From: Lentinula raphanica
Lineage: Eukaryota > Basidiomycota > Agaricomycetes > Agaricales > Omphalotaceae
Direction: 5' to 3'
Length of the DNA: 64,000 bases
Assembly: GCA_027919835.1 (NCBI GenBank)
Contig: JANVFP010000021.1
Span: 310,001-374,000 of the forward strand
A model generated the notes under the pieces. That model was not told the DNA's origin. It saw nothing but the letters and a program-made list of their open reading frames with translations, and did not search any database. Position numbers and translations under genes: made by a program. Shown piece after piece: positions 46,701 through 57,941 of the stretch (positions within the stretch are counted from its first letter, which is position 1; each line of letters starts with the position of its first letter).

Positions 46701-47740
46701 AAGGTAGGAAACACTGATATGGGACACCTCATGCAATCCAAGATTGTTTTCATCTATAACTTTTCTCAAGTATGTCTCTGTTAATTCGATCCTTTTCGTC
46801 TACTAAAGACCTTCGAAGGCCGTTGTACCAAAGCCACTAGACTGGGGTGACTCCATATCTATATCTGGATAGTAAGTTATTACTTCGTTCGTACTCTTGC
46901 GTCGTTTCATCATATTCAACGATCTACAATTAGTTGGTTTTTGGACAACCCAGACTTGGGCTGGGAACCTCCTCAGTCCCTACTCGCCTGGATGGAGAAA
47001 GCTCGTTCAGATGGCAAGCCTATTGTGTACATCGGCTTTGGAAGCATCACAGTGCCCAATCCAAACCGCGTTACATCGCGAATAGTCGAGGCTGTTTTGA
47101 AGAGTCAGTGAATAATTCTGCCAAGGGCCGCTTTGATGTTCCATACTCAATTTCGTTGTCTATTTCAGGCGACGTCCGCGCTATCATCTCGAAAGGCTGG
47201 TCCGCAAGGATGAGTAAAACGGACGGAAAAGAGCCAACGATCCCACCAGAATGTTATCAACTAGACAAAGTCCCTCATGATTGGTTATTCCCTCAGATTG
47301 ATGCTGCTTTGCATCATGGGGGTGCTGGGACAACTGGGGCGAGTTTGCGCGCTGGGATACCGACTTTGATCAAGCCTTGGTTTGGAGACCAGTTTTTCTG
47401 GGCTTCGAGGGTGCAGAAGTTAGGGGTAAGTGATTTTGAGCATGAAATTCGCGTGCGTTGGAGCGAGATGATCGAATTTTGGTTGTAGGCTGGATTGAAA
47501 GTTTCAGGCTTGAGAGTTAACGAATTAGCTGATGCTCTAACGAAGGCGACTACGAGCAGGTACGTCTTTGATGTAGTTTCGTGAACAGCCCTTGAATGAT
47601 ATTCGTCTGACAGGATAATGAAGGAGAAGGCGATGATAGTCGGTGAAAAGATTCGCGCAGAGGATGGGGTCCGGACAGCCATTCGCACTATCTATACGTA
47701 TATCCCACGGGCATCTAGAGATCGTACACTCCTCAAGTAA
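43784..47740 (+). CDS. ATG26: Sterol 3-beta-glucosyltransferase
   Basis: Large multi-exon gene. The N-terminal 130 residues are acidic and disordered. A GRAM domain follows ([37 protein letters not shown]), then part of a PH-like region ([16 protein letters not shown]) and a second GRAM near 45330 ([19 protein letters not shown]). The catalytic part opens with [20 protein letters not shown] near 45770, the GT28-type N-terminal fold. It continues with [21 protein letters not shown] and PWFLDN-like segments, and has the UDP-sugar signature [19 protein letters not shown] near 47315. The end is ASRDRTLLK with TAA at 47738-47740. It transfers glucose from UDP-glucose to ergosterol; in some yeasts it is needed for pexophagy. 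Size and domain order match Atg26/UGT51. Many introns of about 50 bp lie after 46030. Confidence 0.93.
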
Positions 47741-47988
47741 GAGAATTTCAACCATACAAGTACGCACCTACTTTTCAGTACTCTAATGAAGCGACACCTC
47801 ATCCACTCATACCTAATACAACAAAGCAATTACTTAAATAGAGTTACTAGTAATGTACAAGCCAATGAAAGCATTTACACCTTGTACACTTTTGAGTTCC
47901 TGCTGAGGTCGTGGTTCCATCGATACAACCAATACAACAGCTACTTTGTACAATGATGATGTACAATGCGTATGCAGTTCCGCTTCCT

Positions 47989-49498
<1,510 letters not shown>

Positions 49499-49903
49499 GT
49501 CTGCAAACGATGGTTTATATATAAAAGTAACTGATCGTTTCACGACATACCTGTGTTCTGGATAGGTCGGATTGTTGAGATTACCGAAAGGCCGCAGGGA
49601 GAGGAAGGAGGAAATTATTTGAATGGTGTGAAATGCAGTAAGTAGTACAAGGAGGAAGTAGTTGAAAGATGAAATGTATTTTGAGAGAAGTTGTGACTCG
49701 TATCATACCGAAACGCACTCCGAGCGCAGTCCGAACGCAGACCGTGGAGAATGCCAAGTTGAGAAAAAAGAAATATCCTCTTTCGGCCCGAAAAGACACG
49801 TTTTGATCCGGTAAAATTTCTCACACCCTCTTTTACACCGGCCTACACCGGCTCTCCCCGGTCACTCCTTCAACCTTCCTTCACTCTTTTCTACTTACTC
49901 GTC

Positions 49904-50346
49904 ATGGATTTTTCAGCTTTCAACAGCGCTGAGCAGGCGCATATGAACAAGATAATAGAAAAGAAACAAGTTGGGTCAATGCTCAGTCTGACGCGGTCCA
50001 ATTCTCAGCTTGTTAATCCCTCAGATGCAAGACTTTTTGCGGCTTTATGCCAACATTGTAGAGAGATGTTTCGCTTCTTGCTGTAACGACTTTACAAGTA
50101 AGGCATTATCATCCAAAGAGGTTATAGTTCTCGTGCATACTCCTCTACAGCGCGCTCAATGTTACCCAACGTAGGAAACCTGTGTCATGAGCTGTACCGA
50201 AAAGTTTTTGAAACATTCAGAGAGAGTGGGTTCACGATTCGCAGAGCTAAATGCAGGTACGTGACCATATTGCTTAAGAGTATATGTTCTTCAATCTGTC
50301 TTTCGTGCTAGATGCTATGGCAGCCGCGCAAAAGCCCCCATCATAG
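49904..50346 (+). CDS. TIM9: Mitochondrial import chaperone Tim9
   Basis: A tiny gene in four exons. Exon 1 (49904-49969) reads [20 protein letters not shown]. Exon 2 starts near 50025 with [19 protein letters not shown] and continues [13 protein letters not shown]. Exon 3 (about 50175-50256) reads [19 protein letters not shown]. Exon 4 (about 50311-50346) gives the tail [10 protein letters not shown]. The two CX3C motifs CFASC and CVMSC are the disulfide-forming pair of small Tim proteins. With Tim10 it forms a hexamer in the intermembrane space that escorts hydrophobic proteins to TIM22 and SAM. Length is about 92 residues, exactly the family size. Easily missed because no exon exceeds 100 bp. 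Confidence 0.93.
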
Positions 50347-50971
50347 ATTACTCTTACCCAGCCCATATTCCAAACCGTATCATTCATATCAACTGTTCAC
50401 ATATGCTCTCAGTTAATATCCATATCCCAACTCAAGGAATCGCCTTCCAGTTTCTGTCACATTCGCGAAGACCAATGACTCAATCTGCGTAAGATGTATC
50501 CGGTCAGAGTCTGCCAGAGTGTACATGAAATCCAGGCTCGTTTACAGCGAAGGGTAAGGAACAGCTAAGTAGAACGTAACCTTACACCGGTTCTGTTCCT
50601 TGAAATTGCTTCATCGAATCTTGTTCCGCACGCATCGAGATTCTTGCCTGTATAGCTCTTCTTCCAGGCTGCGCACATTACTATCTAGACTGCAGGAACG
50701 AAGAAACGCTGTAACTTACTGAGCACAACGTACGTATCGTGATTATGGGTCCCTATAAAGATCCCATGGAACTAAGTTCCAGGCTCTTGTGAACGAGTTT
50801 ACGGAACTCATGCCCATGGATGGAGTGTGTGTTCTTCCTTTTCAATTTTGTAATAAATAGACCTACGTTCGCTTATTTGCTTTTTGATTCTTCACCACAA
50901 CCTTCGTCAACGAAAGCCTCCACAAGTTCCAACCTCGAGGAAACAGCACGTACGCAACGATCAATATTGAT
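50347..50971. other. Intergenic region
   Basis: About 625 bp holding the Tim9 3' UTR and the peroxiredoxin promoter. No gene is seen. Confidence 0.45.
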
Positions 50972-51717
50972 ATGGCCTGGAAAGAATTGATAGGAAAGCC
51001 TGCCCCATCTGTCACACTTCCCAACTACAACGGCGAATCGTACACCATCGAACCCGGTAAAGATGGTATTCCCATAGCTTTGTTCTTCTACCCTCAGTCG
51101 GGTTCGTACGGATGCACAAAGGAAGCTTGTCAGTTCCGGGATGCACTTGCAGGTAAGCCTCGGTGATACAACCGAAGGAGTGGACGTTGAATGTTCGTTT
51201 ACAATAGAGAAAGAGATCTACAAAGACGGAAGAGTTCTAGTCATTGGCATTAGCCCAGATCCTGTGGACAAGCAGAAGATTTTTGTCGAGAGACAGAAAC
51301 TTACAGTACGTGAAACTTGGTAAACTACAAGAGAACTGATGGTTAATAGGAGTCTGTTCTGCGGAAAGTATCCCGTGCTGAGCGATTCGGATAAAGAGCA
51401 CAAAGCCCAGAAAGCGTATGGAGTAGGGAAGGGGATGATGGGTTTGACCGATTACGCCAGAACGACTTTCATCATCGATGGCAAGGGTGTTGTCAGGCAA
51501 GTTGACAGCCTTGATTTCGAGTCCAACTGATATTGATCCTGAATTGAAACGGAATGGAACGAAACACAGAGATGCGCTCGATGCTACGATGAATTACGGT
51601 GCTCATTCCAAGTTTGTAACCAAATGGTTGGAAAAGCTGCAGAAGGAAAAGGAGACCGGGGCAGCTACTGAGCCAAGTTCTGCTGCCCAGGAGGAGACCC
51701 AACCACCTACCGCTTGA
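50972..51717 (+). CDS. Peroxiredoxin, PrxQ/BCP type
   Basis: Start MAWKELIGKPAPSVTLPNYN at 50972. The active-site region is FFYPQSGSYGCTKEACQFRD: the peroxidatic Cys of GCTKEAC and a second Cys five residues on, as in atypical 2-Cys PrxQ/BCP proteins. The canonical Pro-x-x-x-Thr before the Cys is replaced by Gln-Ser-Gly-Ser. Further blocks are VLVIGISPDPVDKQKIF, YPVLSDSDKEHKAQKAYGVG, TTFIIDGKGVV and, after a GC-AG intron (51497-51569), DALDATMNYGAHSKFVTKW. The tail is Glu/Thr/Pro-rich. It reduces peroxides with thioredoxin; yeast Dot5 is a nuclear relative. No targeting peptide is evident. Confidence 0.9.
51497..51569 (+). other. GC-AG intron in the peroxiredoxin gene
   Basis: The donor is CAG|gcaagt, the best GC-donor consensus, and the acceptor is cacag|AGATG. 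Removing it joins GKGVVR directly to DALDATMNYGAHSKF, the expected family sequence. No GT donor nearby gives an open frame. Confidence 0.8.
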
Positions 51718-52252
51718 AGTTGCGAATTAGTTATTGGCAAAATATCAATTGAATGGTCACTAGTATGCATGGCCTCCCAAATGCTTGTTTTGCTTACTTT
51801 GCAACCCTTTGTATATACCATGGTTCATTCTAATGTGCTCGAGTGATGTTGAATGCATCGATTTTGTTTCTGGGTCCGTCCAACAACGACGAAGTTCTGT
51901 TGAGAGATAGACGCCGTACGGCCGTTCCTCGGCATGACCATTGATCTCGGCCGCAGCCGGCGAGTTGCCGACCATTGTTTCTGTCCACGCGGCGAAGTAC
52001 CATCATGATCTTCAACAGCAATCCTTGCTCTTATCGTATCTACTACGTCGACTTGACATCGACCATGACGGCCGTGTATCTTTCACGCTCTATTTGCTAA
52101 TCATCTCTCTCTCTGGCAGAAAAATCCCATAAAATGTCAACAGCGTGACATTGGAGTGGTCAGGCGATACCTCTTATTGGATTTGGGACCATGCCAACTC
52201 CTTAGGCCTTAGTCGCTATCTCTTCCGTTCCCACTTTCTTCCACTTACCATC
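51718..52252. other. Intergenic region
   Basis: 535 bp between the peroxiredoxin and MBL-fold genes. A minus-strand open frame (51760-51975, MVGNSPAAAEINGHAEERP) has protein-like composition and a GC-rich core, but I do not recognise it and see no splice support. Confidence 0.35.
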
Positions 52253-53146
52253 ATGACTACCCTACCCCCTCCCGCAGATGATCAAGCATTTTGCACTGTA
52301 TCTGCTTTAGAAGCAGGGCATCTAAAGCTTCCCTTGGAGGTTTTCCTCGACAACGCAACCCCAGGCTCTGTTCTTCCTACCCCCTCGCTCAGTTTCTTGC
52401 TGCGTCACTCCAAAACTGGCAAGAAGCTCGTATTCGATCTGGGCATTCGTAAAGATCTCGAGAACCACCCACCTTCTGTTCAGAAATGGATCATAGACAC
52501 GGCCTTTGACCCGTCTGTACCTCAGGATGTGGCGGAATCGCTGACCCTCGGTGGCTTGTCTCCGGCAGATGTGGATACCGTCTGCATCTCACACTGTCAC
52601 TGGGATCATACCGGCGACACGAAACCGTTCACGAATAGCGAGGTCATATTCGGCGCTGCGTCAGCGTCTTTCTTCAAACCTGGTTATCCCGAGGACCCGA
52701 ATTCTCCGTTTGTCAGTGATTTGCTTCCTCAGGGGAGAACTCGTTTCGTCGAACTGAACGAGCAGCCTCCTCTCGGTCCTTTCCCTCACGCTCTCGATCT
52801 CTATTCCGACGGCAGTGTCTATATCGCTGACGCTCCAGGACACATAGCTGGACATGTCGTTCTCATCGCTCGAACTTCTCCAGATGGCGGTTGGATACTC
52901 TTGGGAGGCGACAGTGCCCATCATTGGAACTTGATTACTGGAGAGTCGAAAGTAGCTGTTGGGCGACCAGGGTTTCCAACTGGCTGCGCTCACCTTGATC
53001 AGGCGGCAGCAGAGCTGAACATTCAGCGCATTCGGGAATTCTTGAAGTTACCTCGGACTAGAGTGATCTTGGCCCATGATGAGCCCTGGTATAAGGAGAA
53101 TAAAGGCGGTGCTGCTTTTTGGCCCGGACATATAGCATCAAAGTAA
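52253..53146 (+). CDS. Metallo-beta-lactamase-fold hydrolase
   Basis: Intronless. The frame opens upstream at a GTG, but the first ATG is 52253, giving MTTLPPPADDQAFCTVSALE and about 297 residues. The zinc motif H-x-H-x-D-H is clear in ISHCHWDHTGD (near 52590). A second metal His lies in DAPGHIAGHVVLIA and an Asp in LLGGDSAHHWN. The closing His is in VILAHDEPWY. The order fits the AHL-lactonase or glyoxalase-II-like branch of the superfamily, common in fungi as N-acyl lactone or small-ester hydrolases. The substrate is not known. Cytoplasmic, with no signal peptide. Confidence 0.88.
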   Translation: MTTLPPPADDQAFCTVSALEAGHLKLPLEVFLDNATPGSVLPTPSLSFLLRHSKTGKKLVFDLGIRKDLENHPPSVQKWIIDTAFDPSVPQDVAESLTLGGLSPADVDTVCISHCHWDHTGDTKPFTNSEVIFGAASASFFKPGYPEDPNSPFVSDLLPQGRTRFVELNEQPPLGPFPHALDLYSDGSVYIADAPGHIAGHVVLIARTSPDGGWILLGGDSAHHWNLITGESKVAVGRPGFPTGCAHLDQAAAELNIQRIREFLKLPRTRVILAHDEPWYKENKGGAAFWPGHIASK

Positions 53147-53774
53147 CTCGGTGACTTGGCTTTTGCCAGGTCTACAGTCTACTTCGAAGGTACAGTGACA
53201 CGCTCTGTATGTTCCTCTCTTTTTTCGAGCTTCTCAATGTATCCGTATCATTGATTCCGAAATATCTATACACGGACCCGAGGCATGACCTGACTCGCTA
53301 CCGCAAGGAAGAGGCTTCGCAAATGTATACATTTCGGTCTCGAGCTCCAATGTGAAGGATAAGGACTGCCTACAAACTATTTTTTCTCTGCCTTTCCGTC
53401 ATCGCTGACCCACTGCTAGTACAGTTTCCGAATTCTTCTCAGTTGCACAATCTCCGCTATGGATCAATGCAGGCGTGTCATCGGAAATTTTTTCTTCGAG
53501 AGCTCATGACTTCAACCGGGGCGTCTCTTTGGGGTCGTATGATACTCCCTCGAACAGTTACGATTAGAATTTAGAAACACCCTTGTAACATGACACCTAC
53601 CGAAGCTCCTCCATCCTCTTCAGTTGAAGATTCTCTTGGTTTCATCTATTCAAATGGACCGCCAGCGGACCCGGCCTTGGCAATGTGGTCTGAGTGTATT
53701 CCACCTTGGATCTATTTAAGTCGTTGTAGGATTCGTAGGAAGGGTGTTCTCAATCGTTCCCCCCTCCCTCCGAG
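53147..53774. promoter_or_regulatory. Promoter region of the glucuronoyl esterase gene
   Basis: 630 bp. A TATA-like tctatttaag at 53711-53720 lies 55-65 bp before the esterase ATG. The open frame at 53590-53778 has no recognisable sequence and overlaps the start region, so it is not called. Confidence 0.45.
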
Positions 53775-55428
53775 ATGAAATTGAATACCTCTTTGCAACT
53801 CTGGTTGGCTTTTGGCTCGATCGGAGCTCTTGCCCAATCTTCTGAGTGGGGTATGTGTCTATCTCAGTTTCGACCCGTTGACAATCGTGTTTAGTTGTTG
53901 ACTTACTTTTGTGCAGGACAATGCGGAGGAATTGGATGGACTGGTTCCTCGAGTAGGCGACTGTTTCTGCACAAAATAACTGCGTTCTTAGTGGTCCCTC
54001 AGCCTGTGTCTCTGGCACTACTTGCACCACAATCAATGCCTACTACTCGTAAGCTTCTTCGAACGGGTATATGTGTACCTCTCTAATCAATAACAACGTC
54101 TAGGCAATGCCTACCTGGAAGCGCACCTGTATCAAGTTCTTCCACCGCGAGTGTTCCACCGACCTCGGTTCCTCCAAGTTCTGTCCCGCCCACCAGTAGT
54201 CCTACAGCAACTGCTCCTACCGGACCGACCGCTGCATGTTCCACTCCATCAACTCTCTCTAACTTCAACAACGCGGCACTTCCCAACCCATTCATCTTCA
54301 ATGACGGGACCCCTGTCCAAACCCAGGAAGATTGGACTTGTCGCCGGGCTCAGCTTGCTGCCTTGATCCAAGGCTACGAAGCTGGGTTCCTTCCTCCGAA
54401 GCCTTCGACACTCACAGGCTCTTTCACCCAGTCAGGGAGCACTGGTACTTTGTCTTTCACTGCTTCCAATGGCGGGCCATCGATCAGCTTCTCTTCCACT
54501 ATCACATACCCATCTGGTACAGCGCCTGCTGATGGCTGGCCTTTAATTATTGCATATGAAGGAGGGAGCATTCCGATCCCTGCCGGTGTGAGTGTCATTA
54601 GAATGTCAATCAACAAAGCATACAGTTATAATGACTCGATTTGAACAGATCGCTGTCCTCAACTACGCCAACTCCAACATGGCCCAGCAGGATAGTACGG
54701 CCAGTCGCGGACTTGGAACATTCTACAACCTTTACGGCTCCAGTGCAAACGCCAGCGCTATGACAGCCTGGGTCTGGGGAGTCAGTCGAATCATTGACAT
54801 CCTCGAAGAGACTCCCGCTGCACAAATCAATACCCAGCGTATCGGAGTGACTGGTTGTTCGCGAGATGGCAAAGGGGCGTTGATGGCTGGTGCATTCGAG
54901 CCTCGTATCGCACTGACAATCCCGCAAGAGTCTGGTTCTGGAGGAGACGCCGGATGGCGAATCTCCTTGTACGAACAGAACCAAGGCTCTGTCGTCCAGA
55001 CAGCTACGGAGATCGTCACTGAGAACGTGTGGTTCTCACCAAGTTTCAACAACTATGTCAACACTCTGAACGTTTTACCTTATGACCATCATTCGCTTCT
55101 CGCCATGGTCGCCCCCCGAGGGTTGATTGCGTTTGAGAACACAGATTATGTTTGGTTGAGCCCTGTTTCGGCGTTTGGTTGCGAAACCGCTGCTCGTACC
55201 GTGTTTGAGGCGTTAGGTGTCTCTGAAAACCATGGTTTTGAACAAGTTGGCGGGCATGCGCACTGTGCTTGGCCATCGGACCTTACCCCGGCTCTGGATG
55301 CATTCATTAACAAGTTCCTGTTGGGCCAAAATGTCAGCACGGACGAATGGTCGAGTAACATGGTATTCAACGGTGTGACCTGGAACCAGGCCCAGTGGAT
55401 TAACTGGGAGACACCGACATTGTCCTGA
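53775..55428 (+). CDS. Secreted 4-O-methyl-glucuronoyl methylesterase, CBM1-CE15
   Basis: The signal peptide [20 protein letters not shown] is followed by a CBM1 split over small exons: [12 protein letters not shown], then [20 protein letters not shown] and QCLPGS, with the usual Cys and aromatic residues. A Ser/Thr/Pro linker joins it to a CE15 catalytic domain: [20 protein letters not shown], the nucleophile motif G-C-S-R-D-G-K (near 54855), the acidic residue in IPQESGSGG and the His in GGHAHCAWP (near 55250). It cleaves the ester between lignin alcohols and glucuronoxylan, and the CBM1 anchors it to cellulose. Introns lie at about 53849-53917, 53952-53990, 54047-54103 and 54586-54648. About 460 residues; all three triad residues are present. 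Confidence 0.96.
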
Positions 55429-55618
55429 AAGACAATGGGGTTGTGAAGATCTGTACTTTGCCTTGTAATTCATTATACTTACTGTGATACAGAAAAAACA
55501 AAAGATATGTACTTTGCTTTGTACTTTGTTATACTTACTGTAACACAGAGAGAACAAAAAGTTGTCCTAACAATGTCATGAATCATTGCCGCAATGTGCC
55601 GAGAACTTTAATATTTAA

Positions 55619-56048
55619 ATGGGTTTCGTTCGTACACTCACCACTATCAGTGGACGCCTACATACCTCGTTTCACTCTATATTCTGGTCCTGCTTTCTCT
55701 CTGTGTGATGTACGCCACAGTTTCTCATTTTTGAACGTTGGTCTGACATTCCCATCGCAGACAGCCAAAGAACTAGTCAAAGTAAGGCAGAATGTACTAA
55801 GCTTGCCCCCTAACTGAAAACTCGCTATGAAAATCTCATCACCACGATTTCAGCGACAATTTCATCTGTACATTGTCGATACTTAGGATACGGGTCAGGA
55901 GCGTTGGAAGCGAAGGTATGTTTATTGAATCCCTGCTCTTCATCTCGAAGGAAAGGAAATTGCCAAAGGTCGATGGAAGGCACAAGTAATCAGGGAAGCG
56001 AAGTTGAAGCTTTGGGATCAACAGAATATACCGGAGCAAGACGTTTGA
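55619..56048 (+). pseudogene. Glutaredoxin-like gene, copy 1, inactivated
   Basis: It aligns through three exons and both introns with the intact copy at 57499-57936. Three lesions are visible. A 4-bp insertion near 55658-55665 (ctac atac against ttac) shifts frame in exon 1. CAG has become TAG at 55884-55886, and TGG has become TGA at 55926-55928. The splice sites and the terminal TGA (56046-56048) are still recognisable, so decay is recent. A 3-bp insertion lies near 56000. Confidence 0.85.
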
Positions 56049-57151
56049 GTGAGATAGAGTCCGAGACAGATTATTCTGCATTTTATGCTGCTCTTCCTTC
56101 CGAATACCTTTTTTTCAAGGACACAAGTTCACTCGAACAGGAGGATTATTCTGGGAATTGGGGAATCTATTCGAGGAGCACAGATGATGTGCTAGGCGTG
56201 ACACTAGAGGTGCCAGTGGAACCCGAAGATAGCTACAACGAGTTCCGCGTACCCCGTTGCTTTAACTGCGGCTCGCCTGAACATCTGGTGGCTTCATGTC
56301 TAGAACCAAGAGATCGCGACCTGGTGTCTCTTGCGCGTCAGATGCGCGAGCTTTATTATGAAGTGTATAGACGGGATCGCATCGGTGGAGACTTCACCGG
56401 GCGAATTTACAGCGTAGAAGAGTGGAGAAGTAAACGACTGGCTTGGATCGACCAATTTAACCCTGGCGAAATCAAGGGCCCTGATTTGCGCGAGGCTCTA
56501 GGTATCTACGAAGACAAGGATGATGGTCAAGCTCAGGAATGGCTCCGGAAAATGGCAGTCTGGGGGTATCCTCCGGGCTGGGTCAACAGTCGTGACCCGA
56601 AAGAGCTAATGAGGGAACATGTACAAAATGATCATATGGACGATTTAGAGGCAATCCAACACCCCTTTTATCTCTATCATGGCGAAGATGATGTAGACGA
56701 CGAAGCGGTGGTGGGTCCGTCCAAGTCAGATAGTGATGTGAATACCATTGACTCGGTGAACGCGACCGTGCCTCGACGATGGGCCTCTTATCCGCCGTTA
56801 CGATTTTCCTCGTCCCTTCTACCTGTTTACACTAATCGTCCTTTACCTCCCGCTGGAGTCAGAATGCAGTCATTCGAGTATAATCCTTTACCTCCCGCTG
56901 GATCTGAAATAAATCCATTCGAGTATGATCCTCTCTCTCCTTTGTTGTCGTATCCTCCTCCGCCTTCTGTACGACCTCCACCTCTTCCGCCTATCCAAGC
57001 GCCTCCACCTCCTACTGAACCTCCTCCACCTCTACCACCCTCATCACCACATTTTCAGCCCACGAATTCTGCTACTTCTTCTACTCAAATGTCGGAGCTG
57101 TCGGCCATAGAATATGAGTCTGACATGGACATATCAGACGACGATGATTGA
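55973..57151 (+). CDS. ZCCHC8-like CCHC/PSP protein, copy 1
   Basis: An open frame of 392 codons from the ATG at 55973. Landmarks are ETDYSAFYAALPSEYLFFKD, a CCHC knuckle in RCFNCGSPEHLVASC (56258-56300), and a PSP domain: IYSVEEWRSKRLAW, PGEIKGPDLREALGIY, WGYPPGWVNSRDPKELM. The C-terminal third is Pro-rich (PPPLPPIQAPPPPTEPPPPL) and ends in an acidic DMDISDDDD. CCHC followed by PSP is the ZCCHC8 arrangement; ZCCHC8 scaffolds the nuclear NEXT complex for exosome-linked RNA decay. The start codon used by copy 2 (57942) is ATA here, so the only upstream in-frame ATG lies inside the dead glutaredoxin exon. Expression is therefore uncertain. Confidence 0.75.
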   Translation: MEGTSNQGSEVEALGSTEYTGARRLSEIESETDYSAFYAALPSEYLFFKDTSSLEQEDYSGNWGIYSRSTDDVLGVTLEVPVEPEDSYNEFRVPRCFNCGSPEHLVASCLEPRDRDLVSLARQMRELYYEVYRRDRIGGDFTGRIYSVEEWRSKRLAWIDQFNPGEIKGPDLREALGIYEDKDDGQAQEWLRKMAVWGYPPGWVNSRDPKELMREHVQNDHMDDLEAIQHPFYLYHGEDDVDDEAVVGPSKSDSDVNTIDSVNATVPRRWASYPPLRFSSSLLPVYTNRPLPPAGVRMQSFEYNPLPPAGSEINPFEYDPLSPLLSYPPPPSVRPPPLPPIQAPPPPTEPPPPLPPSSPHFQPTNSATSSTQMSELSAIEYESDMDISDDDD

Positions 57152-57498
57152 TACTGTTTTCTTCGCCATTTATCATTTATTTATGCAATAGTGTTAGATC
57201 ATAAACTAGGATGGTCTATACTAAGTACTACAGTAGCTACTATTACAAGCTCGCTCTAAAGATTCATCATCTTGATTGGAACCTCGCCTTTTCCACTCCT
57301 AAATTCCTCTTTGCCAAGTGCCTCTATGGTAGCAGTCCGCATTGCTCTCCGAGAGAATAATCAAACATGATTCATGGCCTATGCGAATCTTTTTGTAACA
57401 CACCATTTAGGCAAGGAGTGTCACAAGGTGTCACAGTGAATAGCAGTGAATAATCAGTGCTAATCAGTGCCGCAACTTGCCGACAAAAGAATATTTAA
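57152..57498. other. Spacer between the duplicated blocks
   Basis: About 350 bp, holding the 3' UTR of copy 1 and the promoter of copy 2. A short direct repeat (tcagtgctaatcagtg) lies near 57450-57470. Confidence 0.5.
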
Positions 57499-57936
57499 AT
57501 GGGTTTTGTTCGTACACTCACCACTCTCAGTGGACGCTTACCTCGTTTCACTCTATATTCTGGGCCTGCTTGCTCTCTGTGTGATGTACGCTCACAGTTT
57601 CTCATTTTTAAATTTTGAACTTTGGTCTGACATTCCTATTGCCGCAGACAGCCAAAGAAGAACTAGCTAAAGTAAGGCAGGATGTAAGCTTGCCCTCTAA
57701 CTGAGAACTCTCTGTGTATCAAAATCTCATCACCACGATTTCAGCGACAATTTCATCTGGACATTGTCAACATTCAGGAGCCGGGCCAGGAGCGTTGGAA
57801 GCGAAAGTATGTGTATTGGATCCCTGCTCTTCATCTAGAAGGCAAGGAAATTGCCAAGGGTCGATGGGACGCACAAGTAGTGAGGGAGGCGTTGAAGCTC
57901 TGGGATCAACAGAATGTACCGGAGAAAGACGCTTGA
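57499..57936 (+). CDS. Glutaredoxin-like protein (YDR286C/C5orf63 type)
   Basis: Three exons: 57499-57585, about 57649-57684 and about 57742-57936. The protein is about 106 residues: MGFVRTLTTLSGRLPRFTLY leads into SGPACSLCD, then TAKEELAKVRQD and, in exon 3, FHLDIVNIQEPGQERWKRKY and VYWIPALHLEGKEIAKGRWD. The CxxC in ACSLCD and the WIPALHLEG strand match the small glutaredoxin-like family (DUF836) of fungi and animals. The Arg-rich N-terminus could be a mitochondrial presequence. Redox activity is inferred from the fold; the family function is not established. The stop TGA at 57934-57936 is 5 bp before the next gene's ATG. Confidence 0.85.
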
Positions 57937-57941
57937 ATGAG

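Larger units (their letters stand above)
55600..57151 (+). repeat. Two-gene tandem duplication, copy 1
   Basis: From atatttaaatgggttt through the end of the CCHC/PSP gene, this block matches 57480-59084 at roughly 80 percent or more by eye, introns included. Each copy contains a glutaredoxin-like gene followed almost without gap by a CCHC/PSP gene. Confidence 0.85.

Noticed and set aside
50972..55428. Peroxiredoxin, MBL hydrolase and glucuronoyl esterase as a functional cluster
   Set aside because: They have separate promoters and unrelated pathways; adjacency alone is weak evidence.
57714..57941. N-terminal extension of the copy 2 PSP frame upstream of 57942
   Set aside because: The first codons are not ATG and the stretch is clearly the last glutaredoxin-like exon in another frame. 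Only the ATG at 57862 remains a minor possibility and is listed as a finding.
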